Assembly: GCA_029068665.1 (NCBI GenBank)
Contig: JAIECC010000442.1
Span: 1-5,868 of the forward strand
Length of the DNA stretch: 5,868 nucleotides
DNA from: Lachnospiraceae bacterium
Lineage (GTDB): Bacteria > Bacillota > Clostridia > Lachnospirales > Lachnospiraceae
Direction of reading: 5' to 3'
Shown here: piece by piece, positions 1 through 5,856 of the stretch
How the letters are laid out: every line of letters begins with the position of its first letter
How positions within the stretch are numbered: the first letter of the stretch is position 1
Program-made: the position numbers and the translations under genes
Notes under the pieces: model-generated
The model's database searches: none
What the model was told of the DNA's origin: nothing
The model's input: the letters and a program-made list of their open reading frames with translations, nothing else

Positions 1-194
1 GCATTCAACTGCTCCCGGATTGCCGCTCCAATCTTGTCTTTATCCCGGATAAAACCATCTTCATAGCTGTCCTCCGGTGTGTCAAAGATCACTACATCAT
101 GGATGTAAGTCTGCTTTTTCTGTGCAGCCGTCACTTCGACAATTGTAATATTTTCATTCGTTATGTCTATGGTTAAGACTTTATTATTTGCCAT
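1..194 (-). CDS. pilM: PilM-like type IV pilus assembly protein, N-terminal part (runs off left edge)
   Basis: The first 64 codons of a gene cut by the window edge are visible. It starts at the ATG at 192-194, preceded by an AGGGAGG ribosome site (203-209) with 8-nt spacing. The product begins MANNKVLTIDITNENITIVE, which has the shape of the phosphate-1 strand-loop-strand of the actin/FtsA-like ATPase fold used by PilM. The segment at residues 43-62 (TPEDSYEDGFIRDKDKIGAA) resembles the 'DG-I-d---la-aI' stretch that follows in PilM proteins. In known systems PilM is a cytoplasmic actin-like protein that binds the N-terminal tail of PilN and links the PilN/PilO alignment complex to the motor. 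One oddity is Thr12 where PilM usually has Gly after Asp-Ile. The gene is 39 bp downstream of pilD, so it is probably co-transcribed. The family call rests on a short fragment plus gene context. Confidence 0.8.
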   Translation of the reverse strand, partial: MANNKVLTIDITNENITIVEVTAAQKKQTYIHDVVIFDTPEDSYEDGFIRDKDKIGAAIREQLN

Positions 195-233
195 TTTCGT
201 AGCCTCCCTCGCTAATAAGTGTATGTTTTAGGG

Positions 234-1040
234 CTACAAGCCCATTATACCTAGGTACCAGCTCATAAGCTGTTCACCACATATCATGGCGATATAGATG
301 CCCATTGCTAAATATGGGCCAAAGGCAAGCCGATGCTCTCCTTTACCTATCTTCATGATAATCAGATGTATGATGCTTCCACCAATACATCCCATCATAA
401 ATGCTACAATATTCAGTTTCCAGCCTAATAATAAGCCAGCCGCTGCCATGAGCTTAATGTCGCCGCCGCCTACTACATGGTTGCCATTCCATATTTTTGT
501 GCCAATGAAATCCACCAATAGCAGAAACAGACTGACTGCAAACAGACCAATCGCCTGCTCGAGCCAACGTTCTGGGCCCAAACAAAGTCGAATCAGTCCC
601 AGTAAAAATATAAATACATTCAATTCTGCCGGAATATACTGTGTATTCCAGTCTACAGCACCTATATAGAGTAATGCAGTAGTCGCCAGACAATACAATA
701 ATGTATCTACATTCCAGCCATAAACTGCATATAAACCTCCATATAAAACACTATTCAAAATCATAAAAACCAGCATGTAGCTCCGGTTTTGTTCCTTCGC
801 ATACACGCATCGCTTTTTCACAGATAAATAGGTTGCAAATGTGAACTCCGTCACCCAATTGGAACTGCCAATTTCCTTCATGGCAATGCATTCTTCCCGA
901 TTCTGACAGGCATCACATACTCCCGGCTCCTCTGCATCCATATACCGAATATAACAAATCAGGCCACGAAGCCACCGGAACAAAACTCCTATCACTAATC
1001 CCGAAACCAAAACAATGCTTACTTCCAACCAAGTCCCCAT
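234..1040 (-). CDS. pilD: Type IV prepilin peptidase (leader peptidase, A24 family)
   Basis: This is a polytopic membrane aspartyl protease that cleaves the class III leader of PilA on the cytoplasmic face of the membrane. The ATG at 1038-1040 is preferred (268 aa) because AGGTGG (1049-1054) lies 8 nt before it. In-frame GTG codons at 1050-1052 and 1044-1046 overlap or crowd that site. The A24 catalytic aspartates are present: D130 in AVDWNTQYIP and D194 in GGGDIKLM, followed by an FGPYLA motif at 240-245. Hydrophobic segments lie near residues 6-30, 88-107, 111-129, 139-155, 163-180, 196-206, 211-229 and 243-258. The N-terminal methyltransferase-type region is divergent. It has C42-x2-C45 and C78, but Ala81 sits where the second CxxC should finish, an extra C51 is present, and the usual YPLVE-like Glu is Phe92. 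Cleavage activity is well supported. N-methylation of the mature pilin is uncertain. The gene follows pilA after a strong stem-loop. Confidence 0.93.
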   Translation of the reverse strand: MGTWLEVSIVLVSGLVIGVLFRWLRGLICYIRYMDAEEPGVCDACQNREECIAMKEIGSSNWVTEFTFATYLSVKKRCVYAKEQNRSYMLVFMILNSVLYGGLYAVYGWNVDTLLYCLATTALLYIGAVDWNTQYIPAELNVFIFLLGLIRLCLGPERWLEQAIGLFAVSLFLLLVDFIGTKIWNGNHVVGGGDIKLMAAAGLLLGWKLNIVAFMMGCIGGSIIHLIIMKIGKGEHRLAFGPYLAMGIYIAMICGEQLMSWYLGIMGL

Positions 1041-1048
1041 ATTCACTA

Positions 1049-1054
1049 CCACCT
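1049..1054 (-). promoter_or_regulatory. Ribosome binding site that fixes the pilD start
   Basis: The minus strand reads AGGTGG, then 8 nt, then the ATG at 1038-1040. The longer reading frame would begin at a GTG (1050-1052) lying inside this site, so the downstream ATG is the better start. The site is only 7 nt from the base of the stem-loop at 1062-1097, so folding of that hairpin could affect ribosome access to pilD. Confidence 0.7.
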
Positions 1055-1061
1055 ATATAGA

Positions 1062-1097
1062 GATAACACACGCCCGGCATTCCGGACATGTGTTATC
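1062..1097 (-). promoter_or_regulatory. Strong stem-loop between pilA and pilD (processing, stability or attenuation element)
   Basis: The arms 1062-1077 and 1082-1097 pair over 16 bp around a 4-nt loop (AAUG in the operon RNA). In the minus-strand transcript there are 14 Watson-Crick and 2 G.U pairs. In a plus-strand transcript the same two positions would be C/A mismatches, so the element fits the operon's own mRNA. It begins 13 nt after the pilA stop codon and ends just before the pilD ribosome site. The sequence 3' of the stem (UCUAUAUAGG) is not a U-tract, so this is not a classical intrinsic terminator. A 3' stabiliser for pilA mRNA, or a partial attenuator lowering pilD relative to pilA, is inferred. 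Confidence 0.75.
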
Positions 1098-1110
1098 CAA
1101 AAAGTTAAAA

Positions 1111-1578
1111 TTATTCAGCCATAGAAGCGCCAGGATTTGGAGATACTAAATGAGCATCATCTGTTGCACCATACCATACCTGAACCTTGTTGTTCTTAGC
1201 ATCGATAGATACATAGAACTCAGTAGCAGCCATAGCATTACCACCTAAATCCTTCTTGGATTTACCCTTTACTGCAGTAGCACCAATAACTCCAGCCATT
1301 TCTTTAGCAAACTCATCATTCTTATTAATGATGTTGTTAACTGCCCATACACCGGTATCATAACCATTTACGGCACAATCGTCATATGCCTTTTCTACAG
1401 CTAATGCCGCATTAACAGCACTTGCAATAGTAGTACCAGTCTGAACATCAGTACTTAATCTTGATTTGTTGATGTACTTAATCAAGGATGGTGCCAATGC
1501 TGCAGCCAGAATAGCCATGATTGCGATTACGATGATCAGCTCGACCATTGAGAAACCTTTGTTACTTGTTTTTTTCAT
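1111..1578 (-). CDS. pilA: Type IV major pilin (prepilin PilA)
   Basis: The 155-aa prepilin has a short positive leader, MKKTSNKG, then FSMVELIIVIAIMAILAAAL. Cleavage is expected between G8 and F9, giving a mature pilin of 147 aa with the conserved Glu at mature position 5 and a Pro at mature position 22. The hydrophobic helix covers about residues 9-30 and continues as an amphipathic alpha-1 helix. The C-terminal part carries a predicted beta-rich segment (about 119-137, EFYVSIDAKNNKVQVWYG). The only cysteine is C68, so the pilin cannot form the intramolecular disulfide common in Gram-negative pilins. AAGGAG (1587-1592) lies 8 nt before the ATG, a strong initiation site. The gene sits 73 bp after pilC and 70 bp before pilD, with stem-loops in both gaps. 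This looks like the major subunit, since it is the only pilin-like gene in the window, but a minor pilin cannot be excluded from sequence alone. Confidence 0.92.
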   Translation of the reverse strand: MKKTSNKGFSMVELIIVIAIMAILAAALAPSLIKYINKSRLSTDVQTGTTIASAVNAALAVEKAYDDCAVNGYDTGVWAVNNIINKNDEFAKEMAGVIGATAVKGKSKKDLGGNAMAATEFYVSIDAKNNKVQVWYGATDDAHLVSPNPGASMAE

Positions 1579-1614
1579 AATAATCTCTCCTTTATTATAT
1601 GATATTTATTAACA

Positions 1615-1641
1615 TCCGGTGACGGTTTCGGATTCACCGGA
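1615..1641 (-). promoter_or_regulatory. Stem-loop between pilC and pilA
   Basis: TCCGGTGA (1615-1622 on the plus strand) and TCACCGGA (1634-1641) form a perfect 8-bp inverted repeat with an 11-nt loop. In the operon transcript it starts 10 nt after the pilC stop codon and lies 36 nt before the pilA start. No U-tract follows (UGUUAAUAAAUAUC), so it is not a typical terminator. It is a plausible cleavage site or 5' stabiliser for a separate pilA mRNA. The repeat is direct observation; the role is inferred. Confidence 0.6.
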
Positions 1642-1651
1642 GATTAACCGC

Positions 1652-2866
1652 TTATAAATTGTCCATTCCATTGTACATAGAAAGGATTGGACCATACACA
1701 CCGGCTACAATAATACCTACAATACCTGCCATAACTACCATAGTCAATGGTTCCATGGCTGTTGTAACCTGCTCGGTGGTCATATCCACCTGTTCTTCAT
1801 AATAATCCGCCACTTTATCCATCATGTCTTCGATATTACCGGTCTCTTCTCCGATTTTAATCATCTGCGGCAGCATACTTGGAAAAATACCGCAATCCCG
1901 AATCGGCTTCGACAACGGAACACCCTTCATGATTTGATTCTTGGCATCCAGCAACGCCTCTTTGAACAATATATTGCTCATCATTTCTGCAACGCTGTCT
2001 ACCGCATCCACCAAAGCAATACCAGATGCCATCAATGTACTCAGAGTACGGGCTGTACTTGCAGCAGCACTCATAACATTTAACTTACCAAAAATCGGTA
2101 CCTTAATAGCAAATTGCCCCAATACATGTTTTCCTACATCTGATGCTGCAAAAAGCTTATAAGCACCTACTACAGCAGCTATGATAATTAATACCAGCCA
2201 CCAACGATACCGGAACAAATCAGACAGCCAAAGCAACAGCTTGGTCGCTGCCGGCAGTTCCATACCCATATCCGCAAACATATCTGAAAAGGCCGGAATA
2301 ACTGCAACTACCATAACAATTACTACAACAACCGCAACAATCAATACAATAATCGGATAAGTCAACGCACCCTTAATTTTGCCTTGGAGTTTAGAATCCT
2401 TCTCAAACTGAAGTGCCAGTCGCTCAAAACAGACCTCCAAATTACCGGACATCTCACCAGCAGCAATCATACTGATCATAATCGGCGGAATCACCTTAGA
2501 GTGCTGACGGAATCCATCTGCCAGAGTACCACCTTTTTCTACATACATCTTTGTTTCCCGTAATACTCGCTGCAGCGTCTTATTATCCATCTGCTCTCCC
2601 ATCATATCCAATGCCGATATAATGGTAACACCTGCCTTCAGTACGCTACCGAACTGCTTACAAAATACGCTTAGGTCTCTAGGCTTGATTTTTTTGTTTA
2701 TATTAATATCAATATCTTTATCCATGGCACCGGCTTCGTTGCAGGAAACCACTGTAAAACCATCTGACTTCAGCTTACTAACTGCCTGTTCCTGATTCTG
2801 CGCTTCGATTTCACCCTTTTTGGCCTTGCCACTTGCGTCTACGACCTTATACTTATATACTGCCAT
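1652..2866 (-). CDS. pilC: Type IV pilus inner-membrane platform protein (GspF/PilC family)
   Basis: This 404-aa polytopic membrane protein is the platform on which PilB and PilT act to add or remove pilins. It starts MAVYKYKVVDASGK, typical of PilC N-termini. Two T2SSF domains are visible, at about residues 65-190 and 268-392, each with the family signature GE-x2-G-N-x-E (GEMSGNLE at 137-144; GEETGNIE at 339-346). Membrane segments lie near 169-192, 222-241 and 372-396. The start chosen is the ATG at 2864-2866: GGAGG (2874-2878) is 7 nt upstream, whereas the ATG at 2870-2872 is only 1 nt from that site. A TTG-initiated extension to 2920 has no usable ribosome site. The length matches the family. 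It follows pilT after an unusually long 166-bp gap holding phased A-tracts and a candidate promoter, so pilC and pilA may be transcribed partly independently of pilB and pilT. Confidence 0.95.
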   Translation of the reverse strand: MAVYKYKVVDASGKAKKGEIEAQNQEQAVSKLKSDGFTVVSCNEAGAMDKDIDININKKIKPRDLSVFCKQFGSVLKAGVTIISALDMMGEQMDNKTLQRVLRETKMYVEKGGTLADGFRQHSKVIPPIMISMIAAGEMSGNLEVCFERLALQFEKDSKLQGKIKGALTYPIIVLIVAVVVVIVMVVAVIPAFSDMFADMGMELPAATKLLLWLSDLFRYRWWLVLIIIAAVVGAYKLFAASDVGKHVLGQFAIKVPIFGKLNVMSAAASTARTLSTLMASGIALVDAVDSVAEMMSNILFKEALLDAKNQIMKGVPLSKPIRDCGIFPSMLPQMIKIGEETGNIEDMMDKVADYYEEQVDMTTEQVTTAMEPLTMVVMAGIVGIIVAGVYGPILSMYNGMDNL

Positions 2867-2873
2867 CGTCATT

Positions 2874-2878
2874 CCTCC
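2874..2878 (-). promoter_or_regulatory. Ribosome binding site that fixes the pilC start
   Basis: GGAGG on the minus strand is followed by 7 nt and the ATG at 2864-2866. The closer in-frame ATG (2870-2872) is only 1 nt away and could not be used efficiently. This choice gives the standard PilC N-terminus MAVYKYK. Confidence 0.75.
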
Positions 2879-2960
2879 GCACTCTATTCTTCTGACATAC
2901 TCCGCTTCACTTCTCCCCAAACTCCAAATGTAAGCAGAATATCAACATCTTCTACTTTGC

Positions 2961-2989
2961 ATATTACATTATTTTTTGGCATTTTGCAA
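2961..2989 (-). promoter_or_regulatory. Candidate sigma-A promoter upstream of pilC
   Basis: On the minus strand TTGCAA (2984-2989; 4 of 6 matches to TTGACA) and TAATAT (2961-2966; 4 of 6 matches to TATAAT) are separated by exactly 17 bp. A-tracts lie immediately upstream, where an UP element would act. The predicted transcription start is near 2954, giving a leader of about 88 nt before pilC. Hexamer matches are modest in an AT-rich gap, so this is a candidate only. It would give pilC, pilA and the downstream genes a promoter separate from pilB and pilT. Confidence 0.4.
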
Positions 2990-3017
2990 TATTTTTTTGT
3001 CTTTTCATTACTTTTTT
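2972..3017 (-). repeat. Five phased A-tracts (likely intrinsically curved DNA)
   Basis: Minus-strand A-tracts lie at 3012-3017 (A6), 3002-3005 (A4), 2992-2998 (A7), 2982-2985 (A4) and 2972-2977 (A6). Their centres are spaced 11, 8.5, 11.5 and 9 bp, averaging 10 bp, close to one helical turn. In-phase A-tracts are known to bend DNA. The three tracts upstream of the candidate -35 hexamer could also act as an UP element. The gap carries no convincing gene. Confidence 0.6.
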
Positions 3018-3032
3018 ATGCATATTGTACAA

Positions 3033-4088
3033 TTAGCCAAGTTTCTTCCGCAAAGCATCCAGTTCCTGAGCATAGGTCAATGCCATATCTCTGGTAATAA
3101 TACCTCCCTGATACAGGTCATACAATGCATCATCCATGGTAATCATTCCCTGTGCCTTACTGGTCTGTACAGTTGCCTGAATCTGATGAGTCTTACCATC
3201 ACGAATCAGGCTTCGGATTGCCGGATTGGCAATCATGACCTCAAATGCCGCTACCCGACCCTTGCCATCTGCCGTCGGCAGGAGCTGTTGCGAAATAACA
3301 CCTACCAAAACCATAGAAAGCTGGGTACGAATCTGCTGCTGCTGGTGCGGCGGGAATACGTCGATAACACGGTCAATGGTACTGGCAGCACCAATGGTAT
3401 GCAGAGTCGAGAATACCAAGTGACCGGTCTCTGCCGCAGTTACCGCAATAGAAATAGTTTCATAATCACGCATTTCTCCTACCAGAATAATATCCGGATC
3501 TTCACGAAGTGCTGCACGAAGAGCATTGTTGTAACTTAAGGTATCCATACCAACTTCCCGCTGGTTTACAATGGACTTTTTGTGTCTATGTACATACTCG
3601 ATCGGATCTTCCAAAGTGATGATATGATCTGTCCGGTTCTCATTGGCTTTGTTAATAATGGATGCCAATGTAGTCGACTTACCGGAACCGGTCGGTCCGG
3701 TTACCAGAACCAGTCCTCTTCTTCTTTTATAAAGCTCTACTACGGAATTAGGAATACCCAGCTGATCCGGTCTCGGAATTTCCGTATCTACCCGACGGAA
3801 GGCACCTGCCATATTTCCACGATCCATGTAGATATTCACACGGAATCGCCCACAGGTCTGATGTGCGTAAGAGAAGTCAACCTCTCCCCGTTCCTTTAAT
3901 ACTTTTTTCTGCTTGTCATTCATGGAACTTCCCAATAGTTCCGCCACCTCTGCCGGTTTCATAGGATCCATCTCAAGACCCACCAGTTTACCATTGATTC
4001 GAAGCTTTGGCGGAATACCTGCTCCAAAATGAATATCAGATGCTTTGTTTTCTACTGCAAAAGCAAGCAGTTCGTTCATGTCCAACAT
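3033..4088 (-). CDS. pilT: Type IV pilus retraction ATPase
   Basis: This 351-aa hexameric cytoplasmic ATPase depolymerises the pilus, drawing pilins back into the membrane for twitching motility or DNA and surface retraction. The N-terminal PAS-like domain contains ASDIHFGAGIPPKLRING (16-33). The core motifs are Walker A GPTGSGKST (131-139), the Asp box TLEDPIEY (158-165), Walker B IILVGEMRD with Glu205 (200-208) and the His box GHLVFSTLHT (222-231). The C-terminal AIRSLIR (290-296) corresponds to the AIRNLIR signature that separates PilT from PilB. There is no C-terminal tetracysteine zinc site, also as expected for PilT. Length is normal for the family. The start is the ATG at 4086-4088, with AAGGAG 10 nt upstream (4099-4104); another ATG three codons in is possible. 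The gene is 49 bp after pilB, so the extension and retraction motors are made from one transcript. Confidence 0.96.
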   Translation of the reverse strand: MLDMNELLAFAVENKASDIHFGAGIPPKLRINGKLVGLEMDPMKPAEVAELLGSSMNDKQKKVLKERGEVDFSYAHQTCGRFRVNIYMDRGNMAGAFRRVDTEIPRPDQLGIPNSVVELYKRRRGLVLVTGPTGSGKSTTLASIINKANENRTDHIITLEDPIEYVHRHKKSIVNQREVGMDTLSYNNALRAALREDPDIILVGEMRDYETISIAVTAAETGHLVFSTLHTIGAASTIDRVIDVFPPHQQQQIRTQLSMVLVGVISQQLLPTADGKGRVAAFEVMIANPAIRSLIRDGKTHQIQATVQTSKAQGMITMDDALYDLYQGGIITRDMALTYAQELDALRKKLG

Positions 4089-4137
4089 ACGTTTACCTCT
4101 CCTTCGCTTCCGTCTATTCTCATCCCTTTACCGCAGA

Positions 4138-5856
4138 CTAATATTCATCTCCGGCTTCATATACAATCTTCTTCATCTCGCTGATGGAAGTAATTCCTTC
4201 CTTTACCAGCTTGCCTGCCGCCAGCTTCAAGGTCAGCATGCCCTCTGCCAATGCCTGTTCTTCTATCTTATCTGCCGTTGCACCCTTTGCAATAACTGCC
4301 TGCAGGCTTCTGGAAACCGGCATGATCTCATACACACCAATACGTCCGGCAAAACCTGTATCGTTGCAAAGCGGGCAGCCTACCGGTTCATAAATACCCA
4401 GTTCTGTATCCACTGAAACCCCCAACAGAGTCTTTTCATTATCTTCTGCATAACGTCCCTGCTTGCACTTCGGACACAGCCGGCGAACCAGACGCTGGGC
4501 AATAACCCCAACCAGAGCATCTCCTACTACGTAAGGCTCAATTCCCATATCAATCAGACGGGTTACGGTACTGGCTGCACTATTAGTATGCAGGGTTGAT
4601 ACAACCAAGTGACCGGTAATTGCGGCCTGTACTGCAATCTGCGCTGTCTCACCGTCTCGAATCTCACCGATCATGATAACATCCGGATCCTGACGCAGGA
4701 TAGAACGAAGGGCTGCCGCAAAGGTCATTTCCGCTTTCGCATTTACCTGTACCTGATTAATACCGTCAATATTCGCTTCCACCGGATCTTCTACTGTAAT
4801 TATATTAATGTCCTCTGTATTTAATTCACTCAGAGATGTATATAATGTAGTAGACTTACCGGAACCTGTCGGTCCGGTTACCAGAATAATTCCGTGAGGA
4901 TTACTCAGGATACCATCAAACACCTTCATCTCCTCCGGTCCCAGACCCAATGCACTCTTCGGCTTTGTCAGACCTTCCTTGGAGGTCAGACGCATTACCA
5001 CCTTTTCTCCATATACCGTAGGCAGACAGGAAACACGGATATCAAACTCCTTCCGGTCTACAAAGATGGAAATACGACCATCCTGTGGTTTTCTCTTTTC
5101 GGATATATCCATACCGCCAATAATCTTGATACGGGCAACAATTGCCGACATCAGAGAATAATCATAGGTCATGACCTTCTTCAATGCACCGTCGATTCGA
5201 TACCGGACACGAACACTGGTCTCCAGAGCTTCAATATGTATATCGGAAGCTCTCTGCCGGACACCACCCTCCAGAATCTGCTTTACCAGCAATACGATTG
5301 GTGAATTATCAATCTCTTCATTTAACTGCTCTTCTTCTGACTGGGATAAGCCATCCTGCTCCCGTTCCTTTCGGTATTGCTCTGCCATCTCCATGGCCTG
5401 CTGATTACCGTAATACTTACCAATAGCTTCCTCAATCTCTTCATCACTGGTCAGCATCGGTTCAATCTGCATATTGGTCAGGATTCCCAGGTCATCAATG
5501 GCAATGATGTCCATAGGGTCTGACATGGCTACCTTCAATACATTCGGATTATACTCATCGATTTCCACCGGAACTGCCCGATACCGCACAACTTCCTTTT
5601 CCGGAATCAATCGAAGCACATCCTCCTCCAGCTTACAGGAACGCAACTCAATGTAAGCAATTCCTAACTGTTGGGAAAGAGTCAGATTCATGAGGTCCTG
5701 ACTGATCAATCCCATTTCCAACAGCGCCTTACCGATCTTAATTCCTTTTTCCTTCTGATATGCGATTGCTTCCTGCAGTTCTTCATCTGTAATCGCTCCA
5801 GCTGCAACAAGCAAATCACCAATTCTGATTTTCTTTCTTCCCGCTGAAATTCGCAT
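4138..5856 (-). CDS. pilB: Type IV pilus assembly (extension) ATPase with MshEN-type N-terminal domain
   Basis: This 572-aa hexameric cytoplasmic motor of the GspE/PilB family drives pilin polymerisation through PilC. The N-terminal MshEN/T2SSE_N region (about 8-150) holds two tandem copies of the c-di-GMP-binding motif, at residues 11-34 and 40-63. A charged linker follows (about 155-183). The ATPase core has ASDIHIEA (203-210), Walker A GPTGSGKST (328-336), the Asp box TVEDPVEA (354-361), Walker B VIMIGEIRD with Glu398 (393-401) and the His box GHLVVSTLHT (415-424). A tetracysteine zinc site, C461/C464 and C494/C497, is typical of PilB/GspE and absent from PilT. The ATG at 5854-5856 gives a standard N-terminus, but only 12 bp upstream are visible and no strong ribosome site can be judged; a short N-terminal extension cannot be excluded. 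The stop is TAG at 4138-4140. Gene context rules out a type II secretion GspE in favour of PilB. Confidence 0.95.
   Translation of the reverse strand: MRISAGRKKIRIGDLLVAAGAITDEELQEAIAYQKEKGIKIGKALLEMGLISQDLMNLTLSQQLGIAYIELRSCKLEEDVLRLIPEKEVVRYRAVPVEIDEYNPNVLKVAMSDPMDIIAIDDLGILTNMQIEPMLTSDEEIEEAIGKYYGNQQAMEMAEQYRKEREQDGLSQSEEEQLNEEIDNSPIVLLVKQILEGGVRQRASDIHIEALETSVRVRYRIDGALKKVMTYDYSLMSAIVARIKIIGGMDISEKRKPQDGRISIFVDRKEFDIRVSCLPTVYGEKVVMRLTSKEGLTKPKSALGLGPEEMKVFDGILSNPHGIILVTGPTGSGKSTTLYTSLSELNTEDINIITVEDPVEANIDGINQVQVNAKAEMTFAAALRSILRQDPDVIMIGEIRDGETAQIAVQAAITGHLVVSTLHTNSAASTVTRLIDMGIEPYVVGDALVGVIAQRLVRRLCPKCKQGRYAEDNEKTLLGVSVDTELGIYEPVGCPLCNDTGFAGRIGVYEIMPVSRSLQAVIAKGATADKIEEQALAEGMLTLKLAAGKLVKEGITSISEMKKIVYEAGDEY

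Noticed and set aside
1062..1097. Reading the post-pilA stem-loop as an intrinsic terminator
   Set aside because: The stem is strong, but neither strand has a U-tract directly 3' of it, and pilD and pilM follow at short spacing with good ribosome sites.
1594..1599. Perfect TATAAT on the minus strand just before pilA
   Set aside because: Transcription would begin inside the pilA ribosome site, and there is no -35-like hexamer at 16-18 bp upstream, where the hairpin lies. It is probably part of the AT-rich leader.
2867..2920. N-terminal extension of pilC by 18 residues
   Set aside because: The extended frame would begin at TTG with no properly spaced ribosome site, while the ATG at 2864-2866 has GGAGG at 7 nt and gives a standard PilC N-terminus.
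2964..3023. Tiny minus-strand frame encoding a basic 19-residue peptide (MHKKVMKRQKNIAKCQKIM) in the pilT-pilC gap
   Set aside because: It has no ribosome site, and its Lys/Gln-rich content follows directly from the A-tracts, so the DNA pattern explains it better than a gene does.
2976..3539. Long plus-strand open frame of 187 codons opposite pilT
   Set aside because: It lies almost wholly antisense to a pilT with every expected motif. The protein is low-complexity and Cys/Ile/His-rich, with no recognisable domain or ribosome site.
4894..5304. Plus-strand open frame of 136 codons opposite pilB (and similar shorter ones at 298-669, 3582-3899, 4045-4416)
   Set aside because: These are shadows of conserved minus-strand coding sequence; none shows a domain or a convincing start.
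4138..5856. Type II secretion GspE instead of PilB
   Set aside because: The two families overlap in sequence, but pilT, a major pilin, a prepilin peptidase and pilM in the same operon make type IV pilus assembly the consistent reading.
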